Positions 32,801 through 42,903 of a stretch of 64,000 nucleotides of DNA are shown here, one piece after another (positions within the stretch are counted from its first letter, which is position 1; each line of letters starts with the position of its first letter). This DNA is from Hexactinellida sp. DTS-2022. Its lineage: Eukaryota > Porifera > Hexactinellida. The notes beneath the pieces are model-generated. The model ran no database searches and was not told where the DNA came from. It saw only the letters and a program-made list of their open reading frames with translations. Location: the NCBI GenBank assembly GCA_028753945.1, contig JAPNXP010000007.1, positions 1 through 64,000 of the forward strand, given 5' to 3'. Both the position numbers and the translations under genes were made by a program.

Positions 32801-35800
32801 TTATCTTCTTGTAGCGCGGGCGCTTGTACTTTAGGATCCGCTCCAGGATGGACATGGCCGTGTAGCGGACACTGACGGTGTCGTGTGTCAGCAGCGGCAG
32901 CAGCGCCGGCACCAGCTCAGGGGGCCGCGGGAGAGAGGGGTGCGGCAGGGCCGACAGAATAGAAACCGCGAACTCGAAGAATAGCGAGGAAGCGGAGGGC
33001 GTCTGTATGAACAGGATTAGGTCCGACACGAACTTCCCGTAGGCCCGGAGGTCGCCCTCCCGCTTGGTCTGTCGGTCTGTCGCAACAGCTGACAGCACAG
33101 CTGGGGAGAGGGGGTCCCCCAGGAGCTCTAGGGCCGCGGCCTGAGTCTCCTTAGAGAACCGCGGCGTCTGAGGGTCCATCAGTCCTGCCAGCTGTCTTAC
33201 GACGGAGAACACTGAATACAACAGGTCTATGATGGGCTGCTTGTCGGTGTGGTGTGCGGTTAGTAGCGCGGGCAGCAGCTGGGCTAGCAGGTCCGGCCGA
33301 CAGCAAATGTACTCCAGGAACAGGTTCTTGTTGTACAGCAGGGTCCGCAGGGCCCCCTTGAGTCTCTCCCGGGGCGTGTCGACCCCCAGGAGCGGGAGCA
33401 CGTGTGGGAACACCACGCGGCGCGAGAACAGGTAGCGAGAGAAACACTTGTCCAGCAGACTCTGTGCGTACTCGCGGGTAATGGCGTACTCGGAGGTGGC
33501 GAGGTTAAACACCTCCAGCAAGAGACATTCCTTTGAGGCGGTGAGGATGTCTACGTGGTCCTCCAGTCCGACGCAGTCGTGTGCGGACTCCAGTCGGTAC
33601 AACAGGTACAGCTGCGAGTAGCGCCGTCTGTGATCCAGCCGCACGGACAGCATGTGCTTGTCGCGCTTGAATATCCGCAGCTGCGGCCAGCAGGCGGCGG
33701 TCTGGCAGGGACACAGCAGAGCCTGTAGGAGCGAGACTAGCATCCGCATTGAGTCCGTCTCGTGCTGTCTCTCCGCGAACAGTAGCCGCGAGAGAGCGCG
33801 CAGCAGGGGACACAGCTCGTCCATGCGGAAGCTGGGCAGCCGGGCCCCGGGCTGTCCGCACAGGATGGACCTCTGCGTTAGGTAGCGCAGGTCCGGCGTT
33901 AGGAGTCGCGCGTACTCGGGGAGCGGCGGGTCTGTCGGCTCCTCGAAGCGGAAGGCCGCCGCGAGGAAAGCGGATTCCACAAGCGTGAGGGTGTTCTGTA
34001 GCTCGTCCCGCGACAGCTCCAGCTGTCCGGACACGAACCCCCTCAGCTTGTCCAGCTCCGGGGTTAGGAACTCGTCCAGAAGAGAGGACACGCTCTCTAT
34101 CTCCTCAGGGGAGGGCGTGTGCCACTGCGCGCTGAGCTCCTGCTTCGGGAAGTAGGTCCCCCAGAGGGCCAAGTAGTCCCGCTCGGAGGGGGGCGCGTCC
34201 AGGTCCGCCCCGAAGTGGTACTTGGGGACGATGTAGGTCCCGGAGAGACAGGTTATGACGTCATGCAGCAGCCCGCTGGCCATTTGGTATATCTCCTTGC
34301 AGCGCGCGTAGCGCGTGAGTCTGAGCACCTGTCTGATCTCGGGGAGGTGCGCGAGTGCGTGCGGTGCGCGGTACTGGACCAGGGACGAGAGGAGCTCCAG
34401 GTTCCACTTGATCTCGGGGTCTCCTCGCTCCTCCCGCTCCACCTGTATCTCGGCGGCCACGCGGGTTACGCAGTGCAGACAGTGCGAGAAGAAGGCCCGC
34501 ACCGCCTCGGTCCCGTGGAGACAGGCTGTCAGGTGCGAGAGGATGACCGGATAGGGACTGGTGCCGGGCTTGTCGATAGAGGCAAACATGCCACAGGTCA
34601 GCTGGAATATCTTGGAGACGGCACGGTCGAAAAGAATGCGTGGACAGGAGGAGAGCACCACTGATAGGCTGACCGGGAACAATAGCACTATGTTGGACTG
34701 TAGCGACAGACCTGTGTCGATGGAATGTATGAACGGACCGGTCTGCATTCCTTCTAGCTCCCCCAGGGTTACGGAGGTGGTGGCGCATTGCAGGAAATGG
34801 AACATCTTGGTTATGAACTCCAGCAGGAAGTCCTCGAACAGTGCGGTCTGCGCGGCCAGCTCCCGTCCCAGGGGGTCGGGGGGCGGGTGCTTAGAGCAGT
34901 CCACTAAGGGGACACCGGATATAAGCTGGGTAATAACCTTGAGAGAGAGGGCCGTCTTAAAGGCGTCGTTAACGTCTATGCCGGGGAGGATGGCCAGGAG
35001 GAGGGGTATGACGTGTGTGCGGCCCTCCGGGAAGTCGGGCTGTCCGGTGGTGAGACAGGCGGAGACCGCGTACAGACAGGAGAGCAGTGACGTCAGTCTG
35101 TGCGGCTCCGTGAGCGAGAGGAGCGCCTCCTTACACTCCTCGATTATCTCGGGCACGAACAGCCGCGGGCGGATGGTGCTGAGCGGCCCGAGACACCCGG
35201 CCACCTGGAACTGGTTCCGCTCCTCCTTCGTGAAGACGGCCAGTCTCAGGGAGGGCAGGAGCGAGGCCACGAAGCGGTCCGTGTCCGTATCGGTCAGCTG
35301 GCTCCCCGGCGGGATCTGGTGCGAGGGGGGCACCCGCTTGGCGCCGGACTCTATGGCGAGGCGGTGCATGAAGTCGGAGACCAGCGCTGACACCAGAGTT
35401 ATGAGGTTCTTCAGGTGCCGGCCGTCGTTGCTGGGGTGGAAGAATGTCTCCAGCGCGAGCATCAGCTGTTCCAGGTGCTGCAGCGTCTGGGAGCCGGGAC
35501 ATATGGAGTAGACTATTATCTTGGAGAACTTCTGGACCGGGAGGACTGTCCGGGACTTGAATGTGAACTTTAGCGGCCCGACGGGTATGTGCACGCTTCG
35601 GAGCAGCTGATCGAACAGCTGATGCAGGTGTGGCCCCCAGTCCACCAGCCCCACGGCCCGCGGCGCCAGGCGAGACAGCAGGTTAAGAATGCGCCCCTCC
35701 CCCTTAGGGAGCACCACGCCCGACCCCAGCCACAGTCGTATGACGTCATCGAACCAGAGCCCCCAGGTGTCCGGGCCTGCGTCCACTGGCAGGAATGCGG

Positions 35801-38800
35801 TGAGGAGGGTGAGTACGAGCATGTAGGTGTTGGAGGAGAGGGAGGGGTGCAGCTGGGGGTACAACTCCCGGAGGATCTCGCGTGTCGCCTCGGGCGGGAA
35901 GTAGGGCGAGGCGACAGAGGCCAGCTGTATGATGGGGTCCAGCAGCCCCCAATGGGCCGGATGTCTCCGGACTATGGATTCCTTCTTCACGCGGAGGTAG
36001 AGCTGGTATAGGGGGCGCCAGGGGAGGGTCAGCTCTGCCCGGGGCACCAGCTTGTGGGGCAGGAGGAGGTCTATGATGGCGAAGAGACAGGAGGAGAGCC
36101 CGTGGGGGGGCAGGGGGTCCCGGCAGGCGATGTCATAGAGTAGGCGGATTAGGAGGAGGTGGTCCTCCTTAGAGAAGCACTTCCCGTACCGCCGCACGAA
36201 GAACAGGATGTCCGATACCACGATCTCAATCGTGTTGATGGCCTCGCACTGAATCGCGTGGGAGAGGGCCCGCTTAATGACCGCGAAGTGCGTGTCGAGC
36301 TGTCCCTTTAGGTCGGGCCAGTAGGGCAGGTTGGAGAGGAACACACTCAACTGCTGAGCGCCATTAGTGTCCTCTGTCTGCATTGTTAGTCTAATTCGGT
36401 GGCATTGCAGGTATTGAATACATTAGAGGCCTAACCGACCTATTGTATTCCTACAGTGTATTAGTTACTTAGTAGTTAGTTACGGGGCGAATACTATAGA
36501 GAAGTTGAATAGAGAGATCAACCTATTGTGGAGTGAATCTATTTAAAAGCTATTTATACGACTGATTAGTGCCATGTACTACCAAATACTCTAGGCTACA
36601 GAAGTACTAATTTCCTAAGTGTACCTGGGGAGAGAATCTGGTCTGGTCGGGCCCCCTGGAGGGGGACCCCGCGCCCTCTCGCGACCAATCAGGAGACCCT
36701 CTCAGGGCCGGGTCGTATGGAGAGCTGCCGGCGGGGCGGGGACCTAGGAGACAGATTAATACAAGGACGGAAATATAATAGGATTATATCAAATCTTTCG
36801 AATAATACTAAGTCAGTCAACTCCGCTTAATAGAGCCACCAGTTAATAGATTTCACTGCTTAATCGGGTCAAAGCGACCTGGTCCCGAGGTGACTCTATT
36901 AAGCGGAGTCGACTGTAACTGGAACCTTAATACCGGACGGATTAAATAGGATTATATCAATAAATTAAGGAGATAGAATATCAAATTAAATGTATATTAG
37001 TCAAACATGCAAAATTCTTGTTTAAGCATTCCAACTATTCTTTAATACAGTATCTATCCAATTCCGAAAGAAAATTTCGAATCGAACATTTTTGAACTTT
37101 TTTGACGTCTCCAAAGGTCAAAGTCGCCGTCAAATTGTACAAAAAAAATTCCTCACGATTTCCGGATAGTGACCTTTGTATAGCTCGCATATCTCAAAAA
37201 GTATAAGTCGGAGAGAAAAAAACTATCCCTCAAAAATGATCCTTATTAGTAGTAGATAAAATTTCGCCGCGTCGATTTTCAACTTTAATACAAAGTTATA
37301 GAGTTAATAATTATATAATGCCAAAATTCTGATAAAATCGAGTGATTATTTGAAAATCTATACAAAAAAAGAATAAAATCGATATCGAAAATTCTATGTG
37401 GCGAAATCCCTTCTACTAATGTAGTAGAGTTAAACTTGCACTATAATAGAACTTGCGCCTAATGGAGTAAATAGCTAGAACTTTTATTGACTAGTATGGA
37501 TTCACTATTAGGCTATTTTACAACTATCAATATCTAATTCAAATTTTCATTTTAGAGAATTGTGATAATACTGTTATTTGTTCCTACTAAAAAGTCATGT
37601 CTAAAAACGCAATAATAATTGGGGGTTATCGGGTGTTTAAAATTTGATATTCTATCTCCTTAACGACTGAATGGCTATGGGCTGCACTAATAGGATACTT
37701 ACTCTGGAACTCTGTGTAGTTGCGCCGCTCCATCTGCTCTGTGTACCGAGAGGGGGCGGACACGGCCAGGATGTCCGGGAGCTGTCCCAGAGGGGAGGGG
37801 GGCTGTCCCAGGGGGGAGGGGGGCTGGGGCTGGACAGGGGACTTGTAGCGCGGGAGGAGGGCGCTGGGGGACGGGCTCCGGTGGTACTCTACAGGAACGC
37901 AGTTAATACAGGTTCCCTTATCCGCGTTCTTACTGGCGAAACCGGCTTATTCTAACTTATCGGTTTATTCTTACTTATCGGTTTATTATTCTAACTATTT
38001 CTATCTGAAAGAAATGGTTAGAAAAAACGGGCTCAACTGTACTTTGTTGCCAAGGAATGTGAACGTCAAACTGAAGGTTAATTTAATTAACCTTACGGAA
38101 GCTAGCTAATTAGCGAGCTTAATTAAGAACTGCTGAGAATCCAACTTACATGAGAATAATATACAATGCGTCAGATCATAGATTGTGCCAATTAGCGGCC
38201 CACACACCATGTGGCTCTTATTGAGAACAAATCGAATAGTGTATAGTAATACTACTCATAATTGCTGCAATAATAAGTTAATAACCAAGGCTGTCATAGT
38301 GGGCCATAATATAGTCGGCACAGTAAAATGTTAGATCATGCTATATTTGTGAGATCAGTGATTGAGTCATAGTACAGAGCATTTCTATATGCAAAATGCA
38401 TTTGTAATTCAATAATCTGTTCTATTTTCAAACAACGTGCTTCGTTATAATACACACAGTCACTAGTCAAACAGACTGACAAGTTTGCAAGTAGAATGTT
38501 ATCCGGTTGTTCTTATAAGTTATAACCCGTGTTCTTATAAGTTATAACCGGTGTACTTATAACCGGTGTTCTTATAACCGGCATATACTGCATAGCAACC
38601 AGAAGGCCCATAGGAATGCAGCGCGCACTCGGCACCGTGTCCCATCTGCTGAAATCGAAGGCATTTATTAACGGAGAGTGGCTCGACGGCTCCAGCAGCT
38701 ATGACGTCATAAACCCGGCCACCCTTGAGACGGTGGGATCAGCGCCTATACTAAGCAGAGCGGATGTCCGGACTGCGGTCGCCGCCGCGGGGGAGGCTCA

Positions 38801-41800
38801 GGGGGCCTGGGCCCGCCGGTCCGGGTACGAGAGGGGACGGGTCCTTAGGCGCTGGATGGATACCGTTCTGGAGCACAGGAATGCGCTGAGCACGCTGATA
38901 ACGCTAGAGTGTGGGAAGGCGCTTCCGGAGGCAGAGGTGGAGGTGGACTACGGAGCTTCATTCCTGGAGGTAATACCGTAACTAGTGTGAGCATGGCATG
39001 AGTAACGAGGTGTCAGTGGTTCTCAGAAGAGGCGAGACGCGCGTACGGCGAGCTGGTCCCCTCCCCCTCCCCCGACAAACAGCTGACGGTACACAGAGAG
39101 CCCGTGGGGGTGTGCGCACTCATAACACCCTGGAACTTCCCGGTGGCTCTCATTCTAAGGAAAGCGGGCGCGGCCCTGGCTGCCGGCTGCTGCGTGGTGG
39201 TCAAACCCTCCGAGGAGACCCCTCTGTCGGCCCTGGCGCTAGCGGAGCTCGCAGAGAGGGCGGGGGTCCCCAAGGGGGTGTACAACGTGGTGACGTCAGA
39301 CAGAGAGGGGACACCCGAGCTGGGACAGGAGCTGAGCACAAACCCCGCGATACGGGCACTCTCATTCACAGGTAGGCATGGGCCCTTATTATGTGTATAG
39401 TAGCACTCGGGTATAATGTAGCCCGTAAGGAATGGTTTTTTCCCCTGATGGGTGGATTTTGGACGTTTAGATCCATCCTGACAAGAATATACCATAGAAT
39501 CATCCAGAAAAGTGTTTGACGACTTTTTATGGACTTCCAGTCATGGGCTTTGTAGAGACATACAATAGAAACCTGGCTAAATACTGCCACCTCCTTATCA
39601 GTGTACGTACTACCCGAGTTTACCCTACACATAAATACACACTGCTATAAAAACCGAGGTACGTCATAACCGAGGTGTGTACGTGTTGTAAATTGGGAGG
39701 GACGGGGATGATAAACAAGTATTTATTTTATACGGCCTAACCCAGGTACGTTATAAGTGAGTCTACTGCTTTATAACCCAGGTACGTCAAAACAGAGTCT
39801 ACTGTGTGTGTGTGTAGGGAGCTGTGCGGTGGGCAAACAGCTGTACGGCATGGCAGCCAGTTCGGTTAAGAGGGTCTCTCTCGAGCTGGGGGGTAACGCC
39901 CCGTTTATGGTGTTCCCCTCTGCGGAGATGGACACGGTGATGCGGGCCCTGGACGTGGCCAAGTTCCGCAACAACGGACAGACCTGTCTGGCGGCCAACA
40001 GGGTGCTGGTGCACTCCAGTCGCCTGGAGGAGTTTATAGGGAGGAGTCTCTCTCTGCTGGAGGGGAAGAGGGTCGGGGACGGACTCCAGGAGGGGGTGCA
40101 ACTGGGACCCCTCATAAACCGGGCAGGCCTAGACAAGGTGAGACAGCCTATAGGCTATAGTGGTCAGGGTATCATACAGGGGTGGTAGGGGGGCACTTGC
40201 CCCTAGAAAAACCACTTACACAACGAATTTAGAATTTATGCCCCCTTAATTAAGAATATACATATGCCAGATTGCCCCCCTTGCATGCAAATCCTGTATG
40301 AAACACTGGTGTTAATGTGCTGATACGTGAGATAGCCTATAGTGCAGTGGTTCCCAACCTGGGGTCCATATACGACTGTAGGGGGTCCACAATATGTATT
40401 ACGGTCAATGGGAGGGGTCCACAGAATGTCTATAGGGGGTACACGTTTGAATAAGGTTGGGAACCGCTGGTCTATAGCCTATGGTACGTTGGTAGTGTTA
40501 ATGTGTTGGTAGGTGAGAAGACACGTTTCTGACGCGAGAAGCAGAGGGGGGGAGGTGCTCACAGGGGAGGGGGGGACAGGGGACAGGGGGACAGGGGACA
40601 GGGGGCACTTCTACAGACCCACCCTGGTGACGGGGCTGAGTAGGGACATGGAGGCGTGGCGCGAGGAGACATTCGGACCGGTTCTGTGCGTGCGGAGTTT
40701 CAGTTCCGAGGAGGAGGCGGTGTTCCTGGCCAATGACGTGAGTTAACAAACAGCTGATCGTACAGTATACTCGGTAGTACGTACTGATCTGTAACAGGTT
40801 ATAAAGCAGTATGTGTTCTAAGCACAGTCAACTCCCGTTATAACGAAGTGCTCGGGACCGTAGTTTCATTTCGTTATAAGCGGATTAAAATCAATAGCTT
40901 AGAGGCAATATGAGTTATAATATATGACTTCGTTATAAGCGGGACTTCGTTACATCCAACTTGGTTATAACGGGAGTTGACTGTATGTTAACCCGTTAGT
41001 ACGTACTTAAGTCATGGGTTATAACTTATACGGGTTCCACTGTATACATATGATATGCCACTAGGTCCCGGAGGGCCTGGCCGCATACCTGATGAGCTCG
41101 GACTACAGACAGATCTCCCGCGTGACGTCACAGCTGCGCTACGGGATAGTGGGCGTTAACGAGGGACTCATGAGCATGGCGAGCGTACCGTTCGGAGGCG
41201 TTAAGGAGAGCGGCGTAGGACGGGAGGGGGGCAGACAGGGGATGGACGAGTTTCTAGAGTACAAGTACGTATGTCTAGGCGGACTCTGCTAGCCATAATA
41301 TATATCCCTTCTATCATTGCTAGTGTAGTTATATTATAACGCTTTTATTATTGTTTATAGTGTAGTTAATCATTATATTATAATAACACTTCTATTATTG
41401 TTAGTGTAATTAATATCTTATTATTAAAACTCGATTGTTGTTTGTGAAATAAGTGGAACTATAGACTATACAGAGAATAACACCTGTCATAGAAACATCT
41501 GCTATTCTGTCTGAGGATACAGATAGCAACACCTGCACCAGTACCACGAAAAGTATAAATACGGTCAAGTTGTGAGATCTAAGAGCAGAATAGTTGCTCT
41601 TATGGGAGCGACAGTGGCTCCTATACGAACGTAGAGCCTCTATTGGTATAATCACTCATTACATATTGCCTACCTGTCCGTCGGGGCTTGTACTCCTGTG
41701 TCCCCTCGAACTCGTCCTCGGATCCCTTTCTGAGCCAATCCGCCACGCGGACGCGCCGCTGCTGCTCAGAGGGCCGCGACGCCGGGGATACGAACAGCCT

Positions 41801-42781
41801 ACAATAGAATGCACTCAGTTAGTGCTGACACCTAATATAGTAGAACCTCGTTAGTACGAACACCAACGGACGGGAAATATTTGTCGATTTATCGTATTAA
41901 CCGGGGTAATACCCATTGAATACCCATTTTAGGGACCTGACTTTATGGAACTGTTTGTTGGCCTTATCCGTAATATGGTATTACCCGTGTCCATACTAAC
42001 GAGGTTCTACTATAAACAGGTTGTGTGTACCATTCCTCGTCCGGGAGGTCGGGACTGAGGTTGGAGCTTATGAAGGACTCCAGACTGGCCAGATCGTCGG
42101 AGTCGCTGTCAGCTGTCAGCCCCGCGTACACAGCTAGGGAGATAGCATTAATAACCAACCGACCTACTAACCACATGCTATCTCACTCTGTGGGCTATAA
42201 GCGCTCTCTGGGGGGTACTGGCTCCTGTGGGGGGTGCGGTCTGAAGCAGGGTCCTGTCTGTAAGCAGCCCGCTCCTGTCTATAATTAGGTTGTTCCTGTC
42301 TATAGTTAGGTTGTTCCTGTCTGTCCTGTCTATATGTAGGCTGTTCTTGTCTGTAATTCTGTCTAATATTAGGCTCTTGTCTGTAATTAGGGTCCCTGTA
42401 ATTAGGTTGTTCCTGTCGATAACCAGCAGAATGCTGTCTATGGCTAGTTTGTTCTTGTCTATAAGGAGTTTGTTCTTGTCTATAAGGAGTTTGTTCTTGT
42501 CTATAGTTAGTTGTTTCTTGTCTGTAGTTAGTCTGTTCCTGTCTATAAGGAGTTGGTTCCTGTTTATACTGAGTTGGTTCCTGTCTGTAGCTAGTTTGTT
42601 CCTCTCTATAGTCAGCTGGCTCGGGGGGCAGCGAGTTGTTTGCCCCCTTGGGATCAGAGGAGAGGGCGGGGGGGTCGGGGGTCCGCCCCCTCTTCATCCG
42701 CTTGCGCTCCTCGATGCGTCTCAGCAGCAGCTCCATTTGGTCCTCGTTCATCTCGCTCAGGTCGATGTCTCCCCCGGACAT
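29887..42781 (-). CDS. Unknown disordered protein with Tyr-Arg-Gln-Glu-Gln repeats; long introns hold other genes
   Basis: Nine putative exons join with matching phases and no stop: 42781-42187, 42133-42031, 41798-41674, 37888-37703, 36743-36625, 30868-30719, 30498-30427, 30314-30212, 29963-29887, giving 509 aa. The N-terminus is acidic then basic ([20 protein letters not shown], a likely helix), followed by about 15 YRQEQPN-type repeats (residues about 60-165). Next come an acidic [12 protein letters not shown] segment, a [15 protein letters not shown] segment, and Ser/Pro/Arg-rich stretches to the end. I recognise no family. Introns 3 and 5 would contain ALDH5A1 (plus strand) and PSME4 (same strand). 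The first five exons are better supported than the last four, which rest on open frame, GC content and splice sites; these could belong to a second gene, and 30719 could read on to a TAG at 30707. Confidence 0.62.
30014..30186. mobile_element. TIR element, GAAACCGG family
   Basis: Begins TACAGGAGAAACCGGGGTTT and ends AAACCGGTTTCTACTGTA in inverted orientation. Relatives at 46284-46453, 61348-61512 and, partly, 37929-38040. The body is AT-rich, and a variant of GGTTAGAAAAAACC recurs in the family. Confidence 0.75.
30969..36383 (-). CDS. PSME4: Proteasome activator subunit 4 (PA200/Blm10)
   Basis: Large HEAT-repeat protein that caps the 20S proteasome and stimulates peptide hydrolysis, with roles in histone turnover and DNA repair. 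One uninterrupted exon encodes 1804 aa (human 1843). Visible landmarks: [18 protein letters not shown] and [13 protein letters not shown] near the N-terminus, [24 protein letters not shown] segment, [26 protein letters not shown]-like [24 protein letters not shown] and [18 protein letters not shown]. The C-terminus SPTYYV fits the hydrophobic-Tyr-X motif that docks into the 20S alpha ring (human ends YYA). The absence of introns is odd beside intron-rich neighbours and suggests a retrocopy that replaced the ancestral gene, or wholesale intron loss. It lies inside an intron of the unknown gene on the same strand. Confidence 0.97.
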   Translation of the reverse strand: MQTEDTNGAQQLSVFLSNLPYWPDLKGQLDTHFAVIKRALSHAIQCEAINTIEIVVSDILFFVRRYGKCFSKEDHLLLIRLLYDIACRDPLPPHGLSSCLFAIIDLLLPHKLVPRAELTLPWRPLYQLYLRVKKESIVRRHPAHWGLLDPIIQLASVASPYFPPEATREILRELYPQLHPSLSSNTYMLVLTLLTAFLPVDAGPDTWGLWFDDVIRLWLGSGVVLPKGEGRILNLLSRLAPRAVGLVDWGPHLHQLFDQLLRSVHIPVGPLKFTFKSRTVLPVQKFSKIIVYSICPGSQTLQHLEQLMLALETFFHPSNDGRHLKNLITLVSALVSDFMHRLAIESGAKRVPPSHQIPPGSQLTDTDTDRFVASLLPSLRLAVFTKEERNQFQVAGCLGPLSTIRPRLFVPEIIEECKEALLSLTEPHRLTSLLSCLYAVSACLTTGQPDFPEGRTHVIPLLLAILPGIDVNDAFKTALSLKVITQLISGVPLVDCSKHPPPDPLGRELAAQTALFEDFLLEFITKMFHFLQCATTSVTLGELEGMQTGPFIHSIDTGLSLQSNIVLLFPVSLSVVLSSCPRILFDRAVSKIFQLTCGMFASIDKPGTSPYPVILSHLTACLHGTEAVRAFFSHCLHCVTRVAAEIQVEREERGDPEIKWNLELLSSLVQYRAPHALAHLPEIRQVLRLTRYARCKEIYQMASGLLHDVITCLSGTYIVPKYHFGADLDAPPSERDYLALWGTYFPKQELSAQWHTPSPEEIESVSSLLDEFLTPELDKLRGFVSGQLELSRDELQNTLTLVESAFLAAAFRFEEPTDPPLPEYARLLTPDLRYLTQRSILCGQPGARLPSFRMDELCPLLRALSRLLFAERQHETDSMRMLVSLLQALLCPCQTAACWPQLRIFKRDKHMLSVRLDHRRRYSQLYLLYRLESAHDCVGLEDHVDILTASKECLLLEVFNLATSEYAITREYAQSLLDKCFSRYLFSRRVVFPHVLPLLGVDTPRERLKGALRTLLYNKNLFLEYICCRPDLLAQLLPALLTAHHTDKQPIIDLLYSVFSVVRQLAGLMDPQTPRFSKETQAAALELLGDPLSPAVLSAVATDRQTKREGDLRAYGKFVSDLILFIQTPSASSLFFEFAVSILSALPHPSLPRPPELVPALLPLLTHDTVSVRYTAMSILERILKYKRPRYKKIKLLSIEQLASRVSALTLQTSDASGKLEFGECEENKWLCILETDLSKEPMDETEWNAVTFVDKMYVGYARPWPRDLEVFAPASDQAVHTELDAEDRAIVSWFSDADNASALTSFLSLEERKNAEEFRIHVEELFKALGKNYGAGPLSLFIARLEPLLTSEQETEQRLGLELAAGLLMGSKHWRWGPLSLLEGTLSAAFFQGVRHISKETSQNWATFLSRILFKRDPRRFLWLWRGLTAGLMDPADSCFTNAMRLLLCDCAVFYGSWRVPGVKHALLGTLRPHMASPFQMMRSRIARFLVTVFSEEGPLSAPLFSPSRQGFLSRLEVLALPPDTKLDSLPPAERMQAICGIKVVAEFLTRTAKLLRFAPELLLLGETVLTHRNAIEEDELTHLLDSLAHSLSLLEIPRPAVPILISVFEKMPAEENWQLKLGKLCLFQVLTFGNLFTVLSHGPPVVAAVRAVLLALLADERVEVRDQTAESLSGLVRCGFYCREEVAALLRIFTEQLGPPPQGRRDRKRPEAGLLARRHSGLLGLGAVALAYPYSIPSFLPEVLMLVGAFLQAPPPMGTSAKRVLSEFKRTHWDQWEAHRGAFSDAQLADLRGMLVSPTYYV
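36384..37702. other. Intronic/intergenic stretch upstream of PSME4
   Basis: Apart from the exon at 36743-36625 and the TIR element at 36824-36915, this is AT-rich sequence. The 5' flank of PSME4 has no clear TATA or CCAAT. 36920-37690 shows no coding potential on either strand that I can see. Confidence 0.5.
36824..36915. mobile_element. TIR element, CCGCTTAATAGAG family, short copy
   Basis: Perfect inverted ends CAGTC-AACTCCGCTTAATAGAG and CTCTATTAAGCGGAGT-CGACTG enclose about 50 bp. Related to 27670-27804. Confidence 0.8.
38490..38595. repeat. TTATAACCGG-family repeat just upstream of ALDH5A1
   Basis: Four successive TTCTTATAA/TTATAACCGG motifs end in GGCATATACTGCA about 20 bp before the ALDH5A1 start codon, so part of the promoter or leader derives from the repeat. 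Confidence 0.55.
38616..41292 (+). CDS. ALDH5A1: Succinate-semialdehyde dehydrogenase
   Basis: NAD+-dependent oxidation of succinate semialdehyde, last step of the GABA shunt, normally mitochondrial. Five exons in phase: 38616-38969, 39017-39371, 39818-40137, 40513-40737, 41065-41292, predicting 493 aa (human precursor 535). Marks: [82 protein letters not shown] with the general-base Glu at about 259, [13 protein letters not shown] with the nucleophile Cys at about 293, ETFGPVLCV, and the SSADH-type C-terminus [16 protein letters not shown]...[10 protein letters not shown]. The N-terminus is only about 15 residues before the domain, so a mitochondrial presequence is short or missing. [12 protein letters not shown] insertion sits before HFYRPT. 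It would lie in an intron of the minus-strand unknown gene. Confidence 0.96.
40345..40469. mobile_element. hAT-like MITE
   Basis: 125 bp with inverted ends CAGTGGTTCCCAACCTGGGG and AAGGTTGGGAACCGCTG, the classic hAT/Charlie terminal pattern. GGGTCCA repeats lie inside. No clean 8-bp target duplication is visible. In ALDH5A1 intron 3. Confidence 0.85.
40824..40984. mobile_element. TIR element, CTCCCGTTATAAC family
   Basis: Inverted ends ACAGTCAACTCCCGTTATAA and TTATAACGGGAGTTGACTGT are perfect over at least 20 bp. Related, less perfect copies at 43868-44012, 55058-55205 and 63339-63506. In ALDH5A1 intron 4. Confidence 0.88.
41448..41630 (+). repeat. Dispersed repeat (AAGTGGAACTA...CAGTGGCTCC), copy 1
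   Basis: Shares ATACAGAGAATAACACCTG, CATCTGCTATTCTGTCTG, AGCACGAAAAGTATAAATAC-type blocks and a TGGGAGC(G/A)ACAGTGGCTCC end with 59928-60055 (partial) and 61880-62045. The end forms a small hairpin (GGAGC...GCTCC). Confidence 0.75.
41836..42014. mobile_element. TIR element, AGAACCTCGTTAGTA family
   Basis: Perfect inverted ends TATAGTAGAACCTCGTTAGT and ACTAACGAGGTTCTACTATA. Other copies at 60731-60909 and, disrupted, 47503-47690. TA-bounded (C/T)AGT ends resemble pogo/Tigger elements. It lies in an intron of the unknown gene. Confidence 0.88.
42280..42605 (-). repeat. Coding repeat, YRQEQ units
   Basis: Degenerate 18-21-bp units (CTGTCTATAGTTAGGTTGTTC type on the plus strand) encode [14 protein letters not shown] repeats in the first exon of the unknown gene. 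Unit length varies by whole codons. Confidence 0.9.
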
Positions 42782-42903
42782 TCTGTTATCTAATTATCAG
42801 CTAGCATGCCATTAACCCCGTTAGTAACTAGCCAGAGAGTACAGAGAGTAGCATATAGTATAATTGATAAGTGAGGTTACAAGAGTGCATATAATACAGT
42901 TAA

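Noticed and set aside
40345..40469. 8-bp target duplication for the hAT-like element
   Set aside because: Flanks show only an offset CTATAG similarity, not a clean direct repeat, so I do not claim a duplication.
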